Assembly (NCBI GenBank): GCA_018971775.1
Contig: JAGXAB010000024.1
Coordinates: forward strand, 1 to 64,000
DNA length: 64,000 bases
Source: Cyanobacteria bacterium REEB67
GTDB taxonomy: Bacteria; Cyanobacteriota; Vampirovibrionia; Obscuribacterales; Obscuribacteraceae
Direction: 5' to 3'
The notes below the pieces were generated by a model, which saw only the letters and a program-made list of their open reading frames with translations, was not told the DNA's origin and made no database searches. The number at the start of each line of letters is the position of its first letter. Position 1 is the first letter of the stretch. Of the stretch, positions 8,188-17,393 are shown piece after piece. Position numbers and translations under genes: made by a program.

Positions 8188-9606
8188 ATGAGTTCGGGAC
8201 AGGTCAGAGGGGTGGTGCTTGCCGCTGGTCAGGGCAAGCGGATGAAGTCGAGCCGGCCCAAGGTCTTGCATGACGTCATGGGCAAGGCTGTGCTCAGCCG
8301 GGTTATTGATGCCGTAGCGGCGGTTGGTGTCGAGCATCTGCATATCGTCGTCGGCCATGCCCATGAACAGGTGGAAAATTTTCTGGCCGAAGGCGCTAAC
8401 CTGCCACCGGTGACTTATTCCTGCCATTTGCAGAAGCCGCAACTTGGTACCGGTCATGCTCTTTTGCAGATTGCCGATGCGCTCAAGGATTTTCACGGCA
8501 CTTTGATAGTGACAGTCGGTGACGCTCCGGTCATACAGCCAGAGCCGCTCCAGGCCCTGCTCGCCCACCATCATGCTCAAAAAGCGACGGTCACGGCCCT
8601 CACCACCGAGCTGCTCGACGCCAAAAATTATGGCCGTATCTTGCGTGACTACGAAGGCCGTGTGCGCAGTATCGTTGAAGACAAAGACGCCAATTCCGAA
8701 CAAAAGCTGATCCGCGAAATCAATACCGGTATCTATGCTCTGGCCTGGCCGGAAGTGAGCGAAGGCCTGAAGGGGCTCTCAAATAACAATAAACAGAAAG
8801 AATATTATCTGACCGATCTGGTCGCCTGGGCTTATGAGCGCGGCCACAGTGCCCATGCCCTCGTCCTTAACGATTCGCGTCAGGTGGCCGGCATCAATTC
8901 CAGGCTGGAGCTGGCCGAGGCGATCCGCCTCCTGCGCGATGTCACGATCGAGAAATTGGCGCTCGAATCAGGGGTGACCGTTGTCGACCCGCTCAATACC
9001 TGGATTTCCCCTGAAGTGAAGATCGGGGCCGAAACGGTTGTCCTGCCCGGTTGTCAGATTAGTGGCGTGGTGGAAATCGGCGCCGGATGCCAGATTGGGC
9101 CCTATGCCGTTATAAAGGGACCGGTCAAAATCGGCGAGCGCAGCAGTGTGGTTTCTTCGCACGTGAATAATTCGACAATCGGCAGCGACTCCAGAGTCGG
9201 TCCCTATGCCCATGTGCGCGATGGCAATGTGATCGGTGACGCCTGTAAAATCGGTAATTTTGTCGAATTGAAAAAAGCGACTGTCGGCGAGCACACCAAT
9301 GTCGGCCACCTGAGCTACATCGGCGATGCCAGCCTGGGCAGTGGCGTCAATATCGGAGCGGGCACGATTACTGCAAATTACGACCATTTGACCAAGAAAA
9401 AAGAGCGTACTGTAATCGGTGACGGCGCTTCGACCGGTTCCAATTCTGTGCTGGTGGCGCCGGTGGAAATGGGTGCCGAGTCTGTTTTGGCCGCCGGAAC
9501 GGTGGTCGGCAAAAATGTGCCGGCTGGGGCCCTGGCGGTCGGGCGGGCGGTGCTGAAAATGGTCGAAGGCTGGTCGGATATCCGCAAGAAGCAGAAGGTC
9601 AAGTAG
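8188..9606 (+). CDS. glmU: Bifunctional N-acetylglucosamine-1-P uridyltransferase / glucosamine-1-P acetyltransferase
   Basis: GlmU makes UDP-GlcNAc, the precursor of peptidoglycan and lipopolysaccharide. The N-terminal pyrophosphorylase domain starts with VLAAGQGKRMKSSRPKVLHDVMGK. The C-terminal left-handed beta-helix contains many hexapeptide repeats and the acetyltransferase motif VNIGAGTITANYDH, then GSNSVLVAPVEMG. The frame extends to 8134, but the ATG at 8188 places the conserved motif about 10 residues from the N-terminus and is preceded by GGTGGAGG at suitable distance, giving 472 residues. A terminated leader lies just upstream. Confidence 0.96.
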   Translation: MSSGQVRGVVLAAGQGKRMKSSRPKVLHDVMGKAVLSRVIDAVAAVGVEHLHIVVGHAHEQVENFLAEGANLPPVTYSCHLQKPQLGTGHALLQIADALKDFHGTLIVTVGDAPVIQPEPLQALLAHHHAQKATVTALTTELLDAKNYGRILRDYEGRVRSIVEDKDANSEQKLIREINTGIYALAWPEVSEGLKGLSNNNKQKEYYLTDLVAWAYERGHSAHALVLNDSRQVAGINSRLELAEAIRLLRDVTIEKLALESGVTVVDPLNTWISPEVKIGAETVVLPGCQISGVVEIGAGCQIGPYAVIKGPVKIGERSSVVSSHVNNSTIGSDSRVGPYAHVRDGNVIGDACKIGNFVELKKATVGEHTNVGHLSYIGDASLGSGVNIGAGTITANYDHLTKKKERTVIGDGASTGSNSVLVAPVEMGAESVLAAGTVVGKNVPAGALAVGRAVLKMVEGWSDIRKKQKVK

Positions 9607-9609
9607 GCA

Positions 9610-9625
9610 AGGGCCAGCAGGCCCT
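9610..9625 (+). terminator. Short hairpin between converging glmU and minus-strand gene
   Basis: AGGGCC, loop AGCA, GGCCCT, followed by ATTTC. The T tract is weak. It sits where glmU and the gene ending at 9624 converge. Confidence 0.4.
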
Positions 9626-9980
9626 ATTTCTCGAATTCGGAGACGCCGCGGTTATTGCCGCGATTGTCCTGATCCGAGCCCTGATCCAGGTCTCGTTCTT
9701 CGATTGGATCGAGGTGGGCCAGGTAATCGAGGCGCCGGCGTTCGGCTTCGGCAAAAGCGGTGGATTCGATGGTCAGATATTTGATCAGTCCGATCGGGAT
9801 GAGATGCTTGGCGTACTCGGCTGTGGCGCGTTTTTCGATGTCGCCGTAAGTCTCCATTTCGACATAGTCATGGCCTAGGCGGAAAAGCTTGCCTACCAGG
9901 TTTGTACCGTCGCCAAAGTGCAGCCGCACCCAGGCGCGGTTGTCGCATAATCGTTCCAGTCGTAGTTTGAGGTTCATCAT
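9624..9980 (-). CDS. Small conserved-looking protein, possible Sm-like fold
   Basis: The family is not recognised with confidence. The 118-residue product has a compact beta-rich N-terminal part (WVRLHFGDGTNLVGKLFRLG, then DYVEMETYG and HLIPIGLIKYLTIES) that resembles an Sm/LSm or similar small barrel, where a DG turn precedes a GxL strand. The C-terminal 35 residues are acidic, Asp/Asn-rich and probably disordered. No partner gene is nearby on the same strand. The barrel reading is an inference from the strand pattern only. Confidence 0.6.
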   Translation of the reverse strand: MMNLKLRLERLCDNRAWVRLHFGDGTNLVGKLFRLGHDYVEMETYGDIEKRATAEYAKHLIPIGLIKYLTIESTAFAEAERRRLDYLAHLDPIEERDLDQGSDQDNRGNNRGVSEFEK

Positions 9981-10363
9981 TTGACTTTCCTATACAACCA
10001 GTCTAGCAAAGTCTATATATCTTGTGCGCTAAACCTCCTTTCTAATGGCGGCTTCCAGCATGTGTCGGAAAGTCCTCCCTTAATTTTTAGGGGCGTATAA
10101 GTGGAGGATAGATCCTTCGTTGTACAGTCGCCGCACAGTTTGAGGTCAAGGATATATATTGCCAAACTCTAAGCCGGGCAATTTTGCTTGCACTTTTAGA
10201 AAGCCCACAGGACTGCCGTTTCTACTGTATATACGGGGAAGTCAAGAATTGCTCTTTTCAGCGAACAAACTACACTACATTTACTGGCGATTTGCTTATT
10301 AGCTCGCCACCACGATTGATGGCATTATTATTTTCAAAACTAACTAGAGAGAGACGGGAATCA
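9981..10363. other. Intergenic stretch without a supported gene
   Basis: This is AT-richer than its surroundings and divergent between 9980 (-) and 10364 (+). A + strand frame runs from 10184 into the small gene at 10364, but its first 60 residues do not look like coding sequence. AT-rich -10-like stretches (TATATA at about 10014-10019 and about 10152-10158) are present without convincing -35 partners. Confidence 0.5.
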
Positions 10364-10552
10364 ATGCAGGACGAGCTGTTACCGGCAAATTTGCTCAAAC
10401 GTTTGGAAGAATTGAAGGACAGAGAACAAAGTTACTGGCACGACGAGCTGTATTCTTTTGAGGCAATCACCAACCTGACTTATCGACAGGAATTGGAAAA
10501 ATCTTTCAGTCTTGATCCCTTGGGTCCATTGCCTCCTCGGCAAGAATCTTAA
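10364..10552 (+). CDS. Small acidic hypothetical protein (62 aa)
   Basis: The ATG at 10364 follows GAGAGACGGGAATCA, a purine-rich ribosome-binding region. The product is charged and probably helical (LLKRLEELKDREQSYWHDELY), with a Pro-rich end. The 3' end overlaps the convergent coaX gene by 47 nt. No family is recognised. The open frame extends upstream to a TTG at 10184, but that part looks non-coding. Confidence 0.5.
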   Translation: MQDELLPANLLKRLEELKDREQSYWHDELYSFEAITNLTYRQELEKSFSLDPLGPLPPRQES

Positions 10553-11288
10553 TACCCTTCAGAGTCAAGGTGACATCGACGGCATCGAAGACGTCGGCGG
10601 CGGGCGCGATTAGCGGTGCCAGGCCTCCGGTAGCGATGACAGCGGTTTGAGCCGGTAGATTTTCTTTGGCTCGCTCCACCCAGTATTTGACCAGTCCGAT
10701 GTGTCCGATAACACAACCGCGCTCGATTGCTCTTGCCGTATCGAAGGCTAAAGGTGAAGCATAGTTGTCCCATTCAATTACGCTCAATTCGGGTAGCTGA
10801 GCGGTCTGGCGATGAAGCGAGTAAAAGATTTTGGAGAGGCCGAGGGTGATCATGCCGCCCAGAAAACTACCGTCGCTGCTCACCGCTGTTAGTGTCGTTG
10901 CCGTGCCAAAGTCGATGACGATCGCCGCTTTTTTATCAGCCGTATAATTTCGGTAGGCAGCAGCGGCGTTGGCGATCCGGTCAGAGCCTATGGTTTCATA
11001 TAGGCCGCTGAGCATATTCTGGTTTTTTGCCGATACGGCGAAGAGATTTTTCTTGGGCGGTTGCCATAAATCGATCAATGCCTGGCCGGCGCTTGGCACC
11101 ACCGATGATATCGAAATAAGCGCCCCTTCAAATTTACTACTCAGGCTGCGCAGATGCGAAGCAGCCACCTTCGGCTCATCTGTGGCGTAATTGTAGGTGT
11201 CGGACAGTTCATCATCGAGGAATAGACCACAGGATATTCGGGAATTCCCAATGTCTACCGCCAGGGTGCGATTGAATTTTGCGCTCAT
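10506..11288 (-). CDS. coaX: Type III pantothenate kinase CoaX
   Basis: This enzyme phosphorylates pantothenate in the first step of coenzyme A synthesis. The type III family lies in the ASKHA fold and is recognised by the phosphate-1 loop LAVDIGNSRISCG near the N-terminus, the GSDRIAN motif (about residue 100), the phosphate-2 loop IDFGTATTLTAV (about 124) and ATGGLAPL (about 218). The length of 260 residues is normal. It converges with the 62-aa gene (47-nt overlap) and lies 25 nt downstream of the amidase gene on the same strand. Confidence 0.95.
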   Translation of the reverse strand: MSAKFNRTLAVDIGNSRISCGLFLDDELSDTYNYATDEPKVAASHLRSLSSKFEGALISISSVVPSAGQALIDLWQPPKKNLFAVSAKNQNMLSGLYETIGSDRIANAAAAYRNYTADKKAAIVIDFGTATTLTAVSSDGSFLGGMITLGLSKIFYSLHRQTAQLPELSVIEWDNYASPLAFDTARAIERGCVIGHIGLVKYWVERAKENLPAQTAVIATGGLAPLIAPAADVFDAVDVTLTLKGIKILAEEAMDPRDQD

Positions 11289-11313
11289 TTTGTTTCCATT
11301 CGTTCTTCTTTTC

Positions 11314-13308
11314 TCAGTCCCGACCTAAATAAGTAATCAAGCCGTCTTTGAGCGATGCGGCTGCCCTTTGCTGGAAACTATCGTCGAGCAAAAGAGCATA
11401 TTCATCGGGATTGATCATGAAGCCCACCTCGACCAGCACTGCCTGCATGGCTGATGGGCGGCAGAGGGCCAGATTTTGATAACGAGCGCCGATTGGTTGG
11501 AGACTCGCTCCCCGGGCCAGGGCTGACTCGAGCGCCTGAGCCAGTGGTTTGGATTGTGGGTGATAATAGTAAGTAGAAGTGCCATGCTCTTTGAGCGGAT
11601 CGCGTCCGTCTGGCAGGGCGTTGTTGTGAATAGAAATGAGCAGGTCTGCCCCTTTCGCTCGGGCTATTTCGACGCGGTCATCTAAGGAGACATCACTGTC
11701 GTCTTCTCTGGTCATAAATATGGTCGCCCCTTCTTTGACGAGCTGATCGCGCAACTTGAGAGCGATAGCCAGATTGATCTGCGCTTCGCGCACTCCAGAT
11801 GGACCGATGGCGCCGAGCTCGGCGCCGCCGTGGCCGGGATCGATGCAGACCTTCAGGCCCTTTAAGCGGCCGGGGCTGTCTGTGATCTGATGGTTGAGCG
11901 GCGAAAGTGAAGGTGCATTTTTGATTTTGAGGACTAGGGCGTGCTCGTTTTCGCCTTCGCCGTAGTTTGCGCTGAAGCCCCACTGCCGATTATTTTTCAA
12001 GTCGACGGTGACTTCATAGGTGCCGTCATCCGGTTGCTTCCAGGTGACATTGTCGACGAGCAATCCGTTGTCGTCCTCGACCGGTGCTTGATAGACCCAG
12101 TCTGTATCGCCGCGCGCTCCGTAGAGTTTAAGGGTGAGCCGGTTCGGCTTTAAGCTTTGTTCGATCGTGAAGGGCAGTCTCTGCGATAGTGGTATTACAA
12201 TCGATTCACCGAAGTTGTCTTTTTTTACGATGATCGTACGTGCCATCGCATTTGGTGCGGGCGAACCCGCTTCTTCCATTTGCAATTCACTTCTTTTGAT
12301 CCAGGCGTGCAGGCCCGGTCTGTAGTAGCAGCGGATGTTTTCGCCTTCCCAACCATCGACGAGCAAGCGCACTCCGGCCGGCAACGGCGTCAGTCGTCCG
12401 GCATCGGGCGCCGTGCGCACAATCGTTTCATTAGTCATGGTCCTGGCAAGAAGGGGCTGTTTAATCGTGGTCAAATGCGCGCTGCTTGCGACCATCGTTT
12501 CTTTACCGTCTTTCCTTGCTCTAAAAGACAGCGGGGCATCGACAAAATTGTCCTCTGGTTGAATCTTATAGAGTCCGACGTAGACGTCCGCGCGTCTGGC
12601 CGGGTAACGCTGGAAGGCCTGGCCGTAGGCCACCGATAGTCCGGGATTGACGCCGAAGTCGTTGAGGATCGCTTTTGTGGTCGGAGCGGTGGCTGTAGCT
12701 TTTTGAGCACGGACGGCAGCCGGGGAAATCATGGCAATCGTTTTGCCGCCTAGCTGGGCGCTGACGACGGCACCGGGAGTGGCCCGGCAGCTGAGCTCGA
12801 TGATATCGCCGGTGGTGTGACCTTGATCGTCTTTGGGCTTCAGGGAGGCGCGGTCAAAAGCGAGGCTGGCGGCACTCATCACCGCCGGCGGCCTTTCTCT
12901 GTTTGCCTCGACAATTTGGGTTGCCGTCGCTCCATTCGGGGAGAGACTCTGCACCGTGAAGTTGTTTTTGCCTGGAGCAAGCGCAATGACGTGGGCGAAA
13001 AAGCCCTGTTTATTGACTTTGACCGGCGCGCCGTTCACCGTCAATTGATAACCAGGTAAGGTCGAGCCCACTATAAAAGAAGTGGACGCCGGTATTTCGC
13101 CGCCGCGCGGATAGACGATCAGAAGCGGCTTCTCGGCGGTAGGCGGAGGCATCGGAGGCAGATGCTCAGCCAGAGCTATTTTAAGATGTTTCTCTAAATG
13201 AGCCGTGGCGCTGGTTTTCGGTGTGGCATTGGAGGCGCATGAGCAGATTGAACTGGCGGCGGCAAAAACGGTGATTAGCGTCAGTTCAATCTTGGGTCTC
13301 AGTGTCAT
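11314..13308 (-). CDS. Exported N-acetylmuramoyl-L-alanine amidase (Amidase_3)
   Basis: This cell-wall hydrolase cleaves the MurNAc-L-Ala amide bond and acts in the periplasm. The C-terminal zinc amidase domain (about the last 180 residues) shows DPGHGG (zinc His), the REAQIN Glu ligand, SIHNNA (zinc His) and LVEVGFMIN with the catalytic Glu. Upstream are a beta-rich segment resembling an AMIN domain and an Ig-like or SH3-like N-terminal region. The N-terminus has an export signal (IELTLITVFAAASSICSCAS), perhaps with an atypical lipobox. The start is ATG 13308, preceded by GGAG at 5 nt; the frame's TTG at 13323 is less likely. It overlaps the 3' end of the DUF547 gene by 23 nt, so the two are coupled. 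Confidence 0.92.
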   Translation of the reverse strand: MTLRPKIELTLITVFAAASSICSCASNATPKTSATAHLEKHLKIALAEHLPPMPPPTAEKPLLIVYPRGGEIPASTSFIVGSTLPGYQLTVNGAPVKVNKQGFFAHVIALAPGKNNFTVQSLSPNGATATQIVEANRERPPAVMSAASLAFDRASLKPKDDQGHTTGDIIELSCRATPGAVVSAQLGGKTIAMISPAAVRAQKATATAPTTKAILNDFGVNPGLSVAYGQAFQRYPARRADVYVGLYKIQPEDNFVDAPLSFRARKDGKETMVASSAHLTTIKQPLLARTMTNETIVRTAPDAGRLTPLPAGVRLLVDGWEGENIRCYYRPGLHAWIKRSELQMEEAGSPAPNAMARTIIVKKDNFGESIVIPLSQRLPFTIEQSLKPNRLTLKLYGARGDTDWVYQAPVEDDNGLLVDNVTWKQPDDGTYEVTVDLKNNRQWGFSANYGEGENEHALVLKIKNAPSLSPLNHQITDSPGRLKGLKVCIDPGHGGAELGAIGPSGVREAQINLAIALKLRDQLVKEGATIFMTREDDSDVSLDDRVEIARAKGADLLISIHNNALPDGRDPLKEHGTSTYYYHPQSKPLAQALESALARGASLQPIGARYQNLALCRPSAMQAVLVEVGFMINPDEYALLLDDSFQQRAAASLKDGLITYLGRD

Positions 13309-14152
13309 TGATTCTCCAATCAAACTTTGTCATGTAGTTTTCTTTGAAGCCATAATCGGAGTCATCCGGCTTTTCGTCAGCAGATAAGTAGTATATGACA
13401 AAGGACCAGGGGTTGGTGAAACTTTGCTCGATCACCGATTCGTTCCATTGAAAGAACGGCGAGATGAACATCGCATTTGGTTTTTTTGTCATGAAGACAT
13501 TGCCTTTGCGATGGATAAACTTGTAGGTGTTTTCTTCGAGATCGTGCTTGAGACGGCTCGTTTCAAGGGCGTGATCGCATATTACCGGATAGCCCATGGC
13601 CGAGCCGCAGATCAAAAAGAGTACACGGGCATCGGTGTAATCTCCGCTCGTCGAACCTCGCAAAAGCGGCGCAATTTTCAACTGACGAATATCTTTTACC
13701 GTGATCGGCACACCGCCGACGGTGTAACGATGCGAGGCCATGTCATTGGCTACTTCGCTGACTGTGCGCACTGGGAAGCGGTCGGTGACGGCCTTGGTCG
13801 AGAGCAAATTGTAGGCGTTGATCCAGTAAAGCAATTTGTCGCCTGGATCTCCAAATTCGTCGCAGCTTAAGGAGGCCAGTTCGGTCATGGCCTTATCAAG
13901 AAGCTTGCTGTTTTTAGCGCGGGCATAATCCACTCGATCGCGGCGAACGCATTCTTTTAAAAATTCATTGTAAAAAGGATAGCTTGGCTTGATTGGATGA
14001 TCGACTCGCGTAAAATAAGCGCCCAGATATTCAGGAGCGTGCACGATGGTGTGGAAAGTAGCCAGGAGTGCGCCGCCGCCAAAGAGCAGAGCGCTAAAGA
14101 AAAGGATCAGGGCTGAAGGCTGTTTGTTCATTGTCCGAGGGTGATAAACCAT
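13286..14152 (-). CDS. DUF547-domain protein, membrane-anchored or exported
   Basis: The DUF547 family is recognised by LLYWINAYNLLSTKAV (about residue 107-122) and ARVLFLICGSAMGYPVI (about 177-193). Its biochemical role is not established. A hydrophobic segment at residues 13-34 (ALILFFSALLFGGGALLATF) is an export signal or anchor. ATG 14152 and ATG 14131 are both possible starts; neither has a good ribosome-binding site. The 3' end overlaps the amidase start, suggesting an operon DUF547-amidase-coaX. Confidence 0.82.
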   Translation of the reverse strand: MVYHPRTMNKQPSALILFFSALLFGGGALLATFHTIVHAPEYLGAYFTRVDHPIKPSYPFYNEFLKECVRRDRVDYARAKNSKLLDKAMTELASLSCDEFGDPGDKLLYWINAYNLLSTKAVTDRFPVRTVSEVANDMASHRYTVGGVPITVKDIRQLKIAPLLRGSTSGDYTDARVLFLICGSAMGYPVICDHALETSRLKHDLEENTYKFIHRKGNVFMTKKPNAMFISPFFQWNESVIEQSFTNPWSFVIYYLSADEKPDDSDYGFKENYMTKFDWRINDTETQD

Positions 14153-14194
14153 GCGCGACTAAGCTTGTTCTAGCATTTTAGCGGCTTGGACGAC

Positions 14195-14230
14195 AAAAAA
14201 GGGGTTGCCGGAAAAACGGCAAGCCCCTCT
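14195..14230 (-). terminator. Intrinsic terminator of tRNA-Ala
   Basis: Read on the minus strand: AGGGG-CTTGCCG, loop TTTTTC, CGGCAA-CCCCT, then six T. It starts 8 nt after the tRNA 3' end. Confidence 0.88.
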
Positions 14231-14238
14231 TGAAAAAT

Positions 14239-14314
14239 TGGTGGAGTGTAGGGGAGTCGAACCCCTGACCTCTTCAATGCCATTGAAGCGCGCTACCAAC
14301 TGCGCTAACACCCC
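14239..14314 (-). tRNA. tRNA-Ala (anticodon GGC)
   Basis: Read on the minus strand, a complete cloverleaf folds. The acceptor is GGGGTGT/ACACTCC with one G-U pair, the D arm GCGC/GCGC has loop AGTTGGTA, the anticodon arm CTTCA/TGAAG has loop ATGGCAT (anticodon GGC, Ala), and the T arm AGGGG/CCCCT has loop TTCGACT. The discriminator is A and the 3' CCA is encoded. The T loop has TTCGACT, an acceptable variant of TTCRANY. Confidence 0.97.
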
Positions 14315-14325
14315 GTTATTCTGAG

Positions 14326-14355
14326 TTTATACCATAAAGTGCGACCGGCTATGAA
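14326..14355 (-). promoter_or_regulatory. Probable promoter of tRNA-Ala
   Basis: On the minus strand, TTCATA (-35) and an extended -10 TGGTATAAA are separated by 18 nt. The expected start of transcription is about 5 nt before the tRNA 5' end. Confidence 0.6.
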
Positions 14356-14597
14356 CCCTTGCATAACGGCTTGTTTACACACTCTTTTGCCGGCAGGCTC
14401 ATCTTTATCTCTTTACACCCCGCCCATTGCCTCTGCCGGGCTGAGCTTGAGCAGACTTCTGGGGCCGGCCGACTTACTAATTGGACCGCGGTGCAAAAAC
14501 TGAGTATTTCCTAACTATCCACCACGCTTTTATTGGTTGCCGCTAACAATTTGAGCGCATCGGCCTGTTACGCTCTACATGCCTGGAGGCCGATGCT

Positions 14598-15188
14598 ATG
14601 GACGCGCCCAAGTCTTCGTTTCGAAGACGCCATAAAAACATCTTGGAAGTAGGCAACGCACTTCTGGTCGTTGTTGATGTGCAAGAACGCTTCCGCGGCC
14701 ACATCGAAGGATACGAAGAGTTGATCGTCAGGACCGCGATCCTGTTGCGTGGGCTGGAAGCGCTTGGCGTGCCGGTTGTGATCACCGAACAATATCCGCA
14801 GGGTTTGGGACCGACTGTGGCTGAGATAAAAAATATCGAAGGCACGGAGACAGCGCGCCTGTATTTTGAAAAGGGGCATTTTTCCGCGGCTGCCAGTGCC
14901 GATTTTATCGATTATCTGCAAAAGTCCGGTCGTAAACAAATAATTGTCTGCGGCATCGAAACTCATGTATGTGTAAGTCAGACCGTGCATGATCTACTCG
15001 AGCGTGGTTACCAGACTCATCTGGTCGTAGACGCGGTTGCCAGCAGGAATGCCGTCGATAAAGAAGTGGGTCTGAAGAAGATGTTTGCCAGTGGAAGCTT
15101 GCCCGCTACTGTCGAGATGGTCTTATTCGAATTGCTGGTTCGCTCCGGAACAGCGGATTTCAAACAGGTTCAAAGTTTGGTCAAGTAA
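14598..15188 (+). CDS. Isochorismatase-family cysteine hydrolase
   Basis: This 196-residue protein has the alpha/beta fold of isochorismatase and nicotinamidase. The catalytic triad can be read: Asp in LLVVVDVQERF (about residue 27), Lys in FEKGHFSAA (about 91), Cys in VCGIETHVCVSQT (about 124). It resembles the YcaC-like branch, whose substrates are mostly unknown. ATG 14598 follows GGAGG at 8 nt. It stands alone between the tRNA and the TolC-like gene. Confidence 0.88.
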   Translation: MDAPKSSFRRRHKNILEVGNALLVVVDVQERFRGHIEGYEELIVRTAILLRGLEALGVPVVITEQYPQGLGPTVAEIKNIEGTETARLYFEKGHFSAAASADFIDYLQKSGRKQIIVCGIETHVCVSQTVHDLLERGYQTHLVVDAVASRNAVDKEVGLKKMFASGSLPATVEMVLFELLVRSGTADFKQVQSLVK

Positions 15189-15241
15189 TTGACTGGTCGG
15201 TTAGTAAGTAGTTTAATTCTACAGATCCAAGAGCGAATGTA

Positions 15242-17392
15242 ATGAAGGCATCCCAAAAAACTTCCTTTAGTAGACAGGTCGGAAAAGTGGCCAGCGCCGC
15301 GCTGCTTATTTCCGGTCTTAATCTGGTCCAGGTCACCCCGGTCCAGGCACAGTATTTAGATGGCGAGGGCCGCCCAGCACCGGCCAGGTCTATTCGCGAG
15401 AAGATTTCCAATCGCATAACCAGATTTATGGATGGCGACGACAACGTCAAAGTCGCTCAGAAAGGTCCGGGCTGGGCTCCCAGCAGTGCCAGCAGTGCCA
15501 GCAGTGCAGCGCCTGTGGGCGGCACAAATAGCGGGCCGCCCGGCCAAAATCCGCTGTCCGGCAATGCCAATGCAGGCGGGGCCTCGCTTGGCGGTTACAA
15601 CGCTGGCAGCGGTAACTATCCTGGTGTCACCCAGCAAGGTGCGCCCGGCAATCCCGAACTTTTCAATCCTACTTCACTGCCGGAAGGCGTGCCCCCGCCG
15701 ACGATGCCTATCCCCAATGCCGGTGTAGCACCTGTGGTTGTGCCCTCCGGCGCCCAGGGCATGCCGATGGACGCATCCGGTCTCAGTCCGCGCGAGCGTA
15801 AAGACGATTACGATGTCATTAATACTCAGGCCGAAAATTTCCGTCGTCGCTTTCTGCAGGGCGAAGCCATCGAGTTGAAATTACCGATGGGAGAGCAATT
15901 AATGCCTCTCGGCAGTAAATTGCCGCCGATTCGCCTGGAGGCAACCTACACCCAGCCTATCTCTCTGCGCGAAGTGGTCTCCTATTGCCTCGACAATAAT
16001 CTGGCCATCCGCATTCAGGCGGAGCAAGTTAGTTCGGCCAAGTGGCTGACAGCGGCTCAATTTGGCCGCTATTTACCGAACGCACTGATGCTCTACCGAT
16101 CGCAATATCAGGCAGGTACTACCCTCATCGGTGGTATCATCCCCGTCAAATTCGGCAATCCCTTCGTCAACGTCTCGGCCGGCTTCCAGTACTTCGGCTT
16201 TCAAGGCGGCGCCGTCACCTTCAATATGCTCTCCAATTTGCATCAATACCGAGCCACGAAGCAGGCTTTCCGCGCCTCGATCAACGATGCCCTCAACCAG
16301 GTCAGTCAGGGCTATTACAACCTCGTGCGCAACCAGGCCCTGCTGCAGATCCAGACCCGCGCCGTCGAAGTATCCAAGGCCCAGGTACAGCTGAACAGAC
16401 AGCTCGAGCGCGCCGGCACCGGCACTAGATTTCAGGTCCTGCAATCGGAGACGCAGTTGGCTCGTGACCAGCAAAACTTGCTCACCCAGGAAGTCGGTTT
16501 GCGCAACTCGGCCATCGATCTGGCCACCAATCTCAACTTGAATGCCACCGTCAACTTGCTCTCGGTCGAATCGGAAGTGCGTAAAGTGCGTTTGATCGAT
16601 CCGTCCGTCGATATCAACGGTTTGATCAATATCGCTTTTCAAAACCGCCCCGAGCTGAAGCAATATAAAGAGCTCTGGATTGCCTCCAAGCGCCAGATCC
16701 AGTTGCAGGTCGCCTCACTCTATCCGCAGTTCCAGTTTTTCGGACAATATGCCGGTAACGGTCAGACTCTCACCCGCAAATACAACATCACTCCGGCCTC
16801 TGTCAGTGCCGTCCAGGTCGCCGGTGCGCCGACCGTCCAGCAGTACACGACGACCACGGCTGCCGGTGCCTCCGCAATCAATCCGAGCGTCGGTAATGGC
16901 GCCGTCTATAATGCCGGCTATGTCTACAATCCGCCCACGATTAACGACCGGCAGATTCGCAAGTCCTATCAAATCGGTATGGAAGTGGACTGGAATTTCC
17001 TCAACATGGGTATGCCTCAGGCCGCTAATGCCGCTTCCGCCAAGGCTCTGGCCAGGCAGGCGGCGCTGCGCATCAACCAGCAAATCATGGTCGTTCTTCA
17101 GCAGGTGCGCGAAAGTTATCTCAATTCGCAGACCGCCGAGCGTCAGATCGAAGTTGCCACCAAAGAAGTGCTTTCTTCCGCCGAAGAATTGCGTCTGGCC
17201 CGCGTCCGCCTCGCTAACGGGGTCGGCACCAACATTGACGTTATTAACGCCCAACGTGACTTTACTCAAGCTCTTGTCGACAAGGCCGATGCCATCATTC
17301 AATTTAATATCCAACAAGTGCAGCTCTTGCATGATATCGGTGTGATCGGCTATGACACACTCACCTCGGGACGTCTGGTCAAGGCTCAATAA
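15242..17392 (+). CDS. TolC-family outer-membrane efflux protein
   Basis: This 716-residue exported protein has a signal peptide (AALLISGLNLVQVTPVQAQ, residues about 21-38) and a Pro/Gly/Ser/Ala-rich region (about 70-180). The remainder has two internally related coiled-coil/beta units typical of outer-membrane efflux proteins: the first starts near ISLREVVSYCLDNNLAIRIQAEQV, the second near DVNGLINIAFQNRPELKQYKELW, both ending in long helices (RQLERAGTGTRFQVLQSETQL; RLANGVGTNIDVINAQRDF). Such proteins form trimeric channels for RND, ABC or MFS pumps or type I secretion. The low-complexity linker is unusual. No inner-membrane pump is adjacent. It converges with the phosphatase gene with a 1-nt gap. 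Confidence 0.88.
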   Translation: MKASQKTSFSRQVGKVASAALLISGLNLVQVTPVQAQYLDGEGRPAPARSIREKISNRITRFMDGDDNVKVAQKGPGWAPSSASSASSAAPVGGTNSGPPGQNPLSGNANAGGASLGGYNAGSGNYPGVTQQGAPGNPELFNPTSLPEGVPPPTMPIPNAGVAPVVVPSGAQGMPMDASGLSPRERKDDYDVINTQAENFRRRFLQGEAIELKLPMGEQLMPLGSKLPPIRLEATYTQPISLREVVSYCLDNNLAIRIQAEQVSSAKWLTAAQFGRYLPNALMLYRSQYQAGTTLIGGIIPVKFGNPFVNVSAGFQYFGFQGGAVTFNMLSNLHQYRATKQAFRASINDALNQVSQGYYNLVRNQALLQIQTRAVEVSKAQVQLNRQLERAGTGTRFQVLQSETQLARDQQNLLTQEVGLRNSAIDLATNLNLNATVNLLSVESEVRKVRLIDPSVDINGLINIAFQNRPELKQYKELWIASKRQIQLQVASLYPQFQFFGQYAGNGQTLTRKYNITPASVSAVQVAGAPTVQQYTTTTAAGASAINPSVGNGAVYNAGYVYNPPTINDRQIRKSYQIGMEVDWNFLNMGMPQAANAASAKALARQAALRINQQIMVVLQQVRESYLNSQTAERQIEVATKEVLSSAEELRLARVRLANGVGTNIDVINAQRDFTQALVDKADAIIQFNIQQVQLLHDIGVIGYDTLTSGRLVKAQ

Positions 17393-17393
17393 G

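Noticed and set aside
10184-10363. 60-residue extension of the small gene at 10364
   Set aside because: Starts at TTG, lacks a ribosome-binding site and has a Cys/Phe/Thr-rich composition unlike neighbouring genes.
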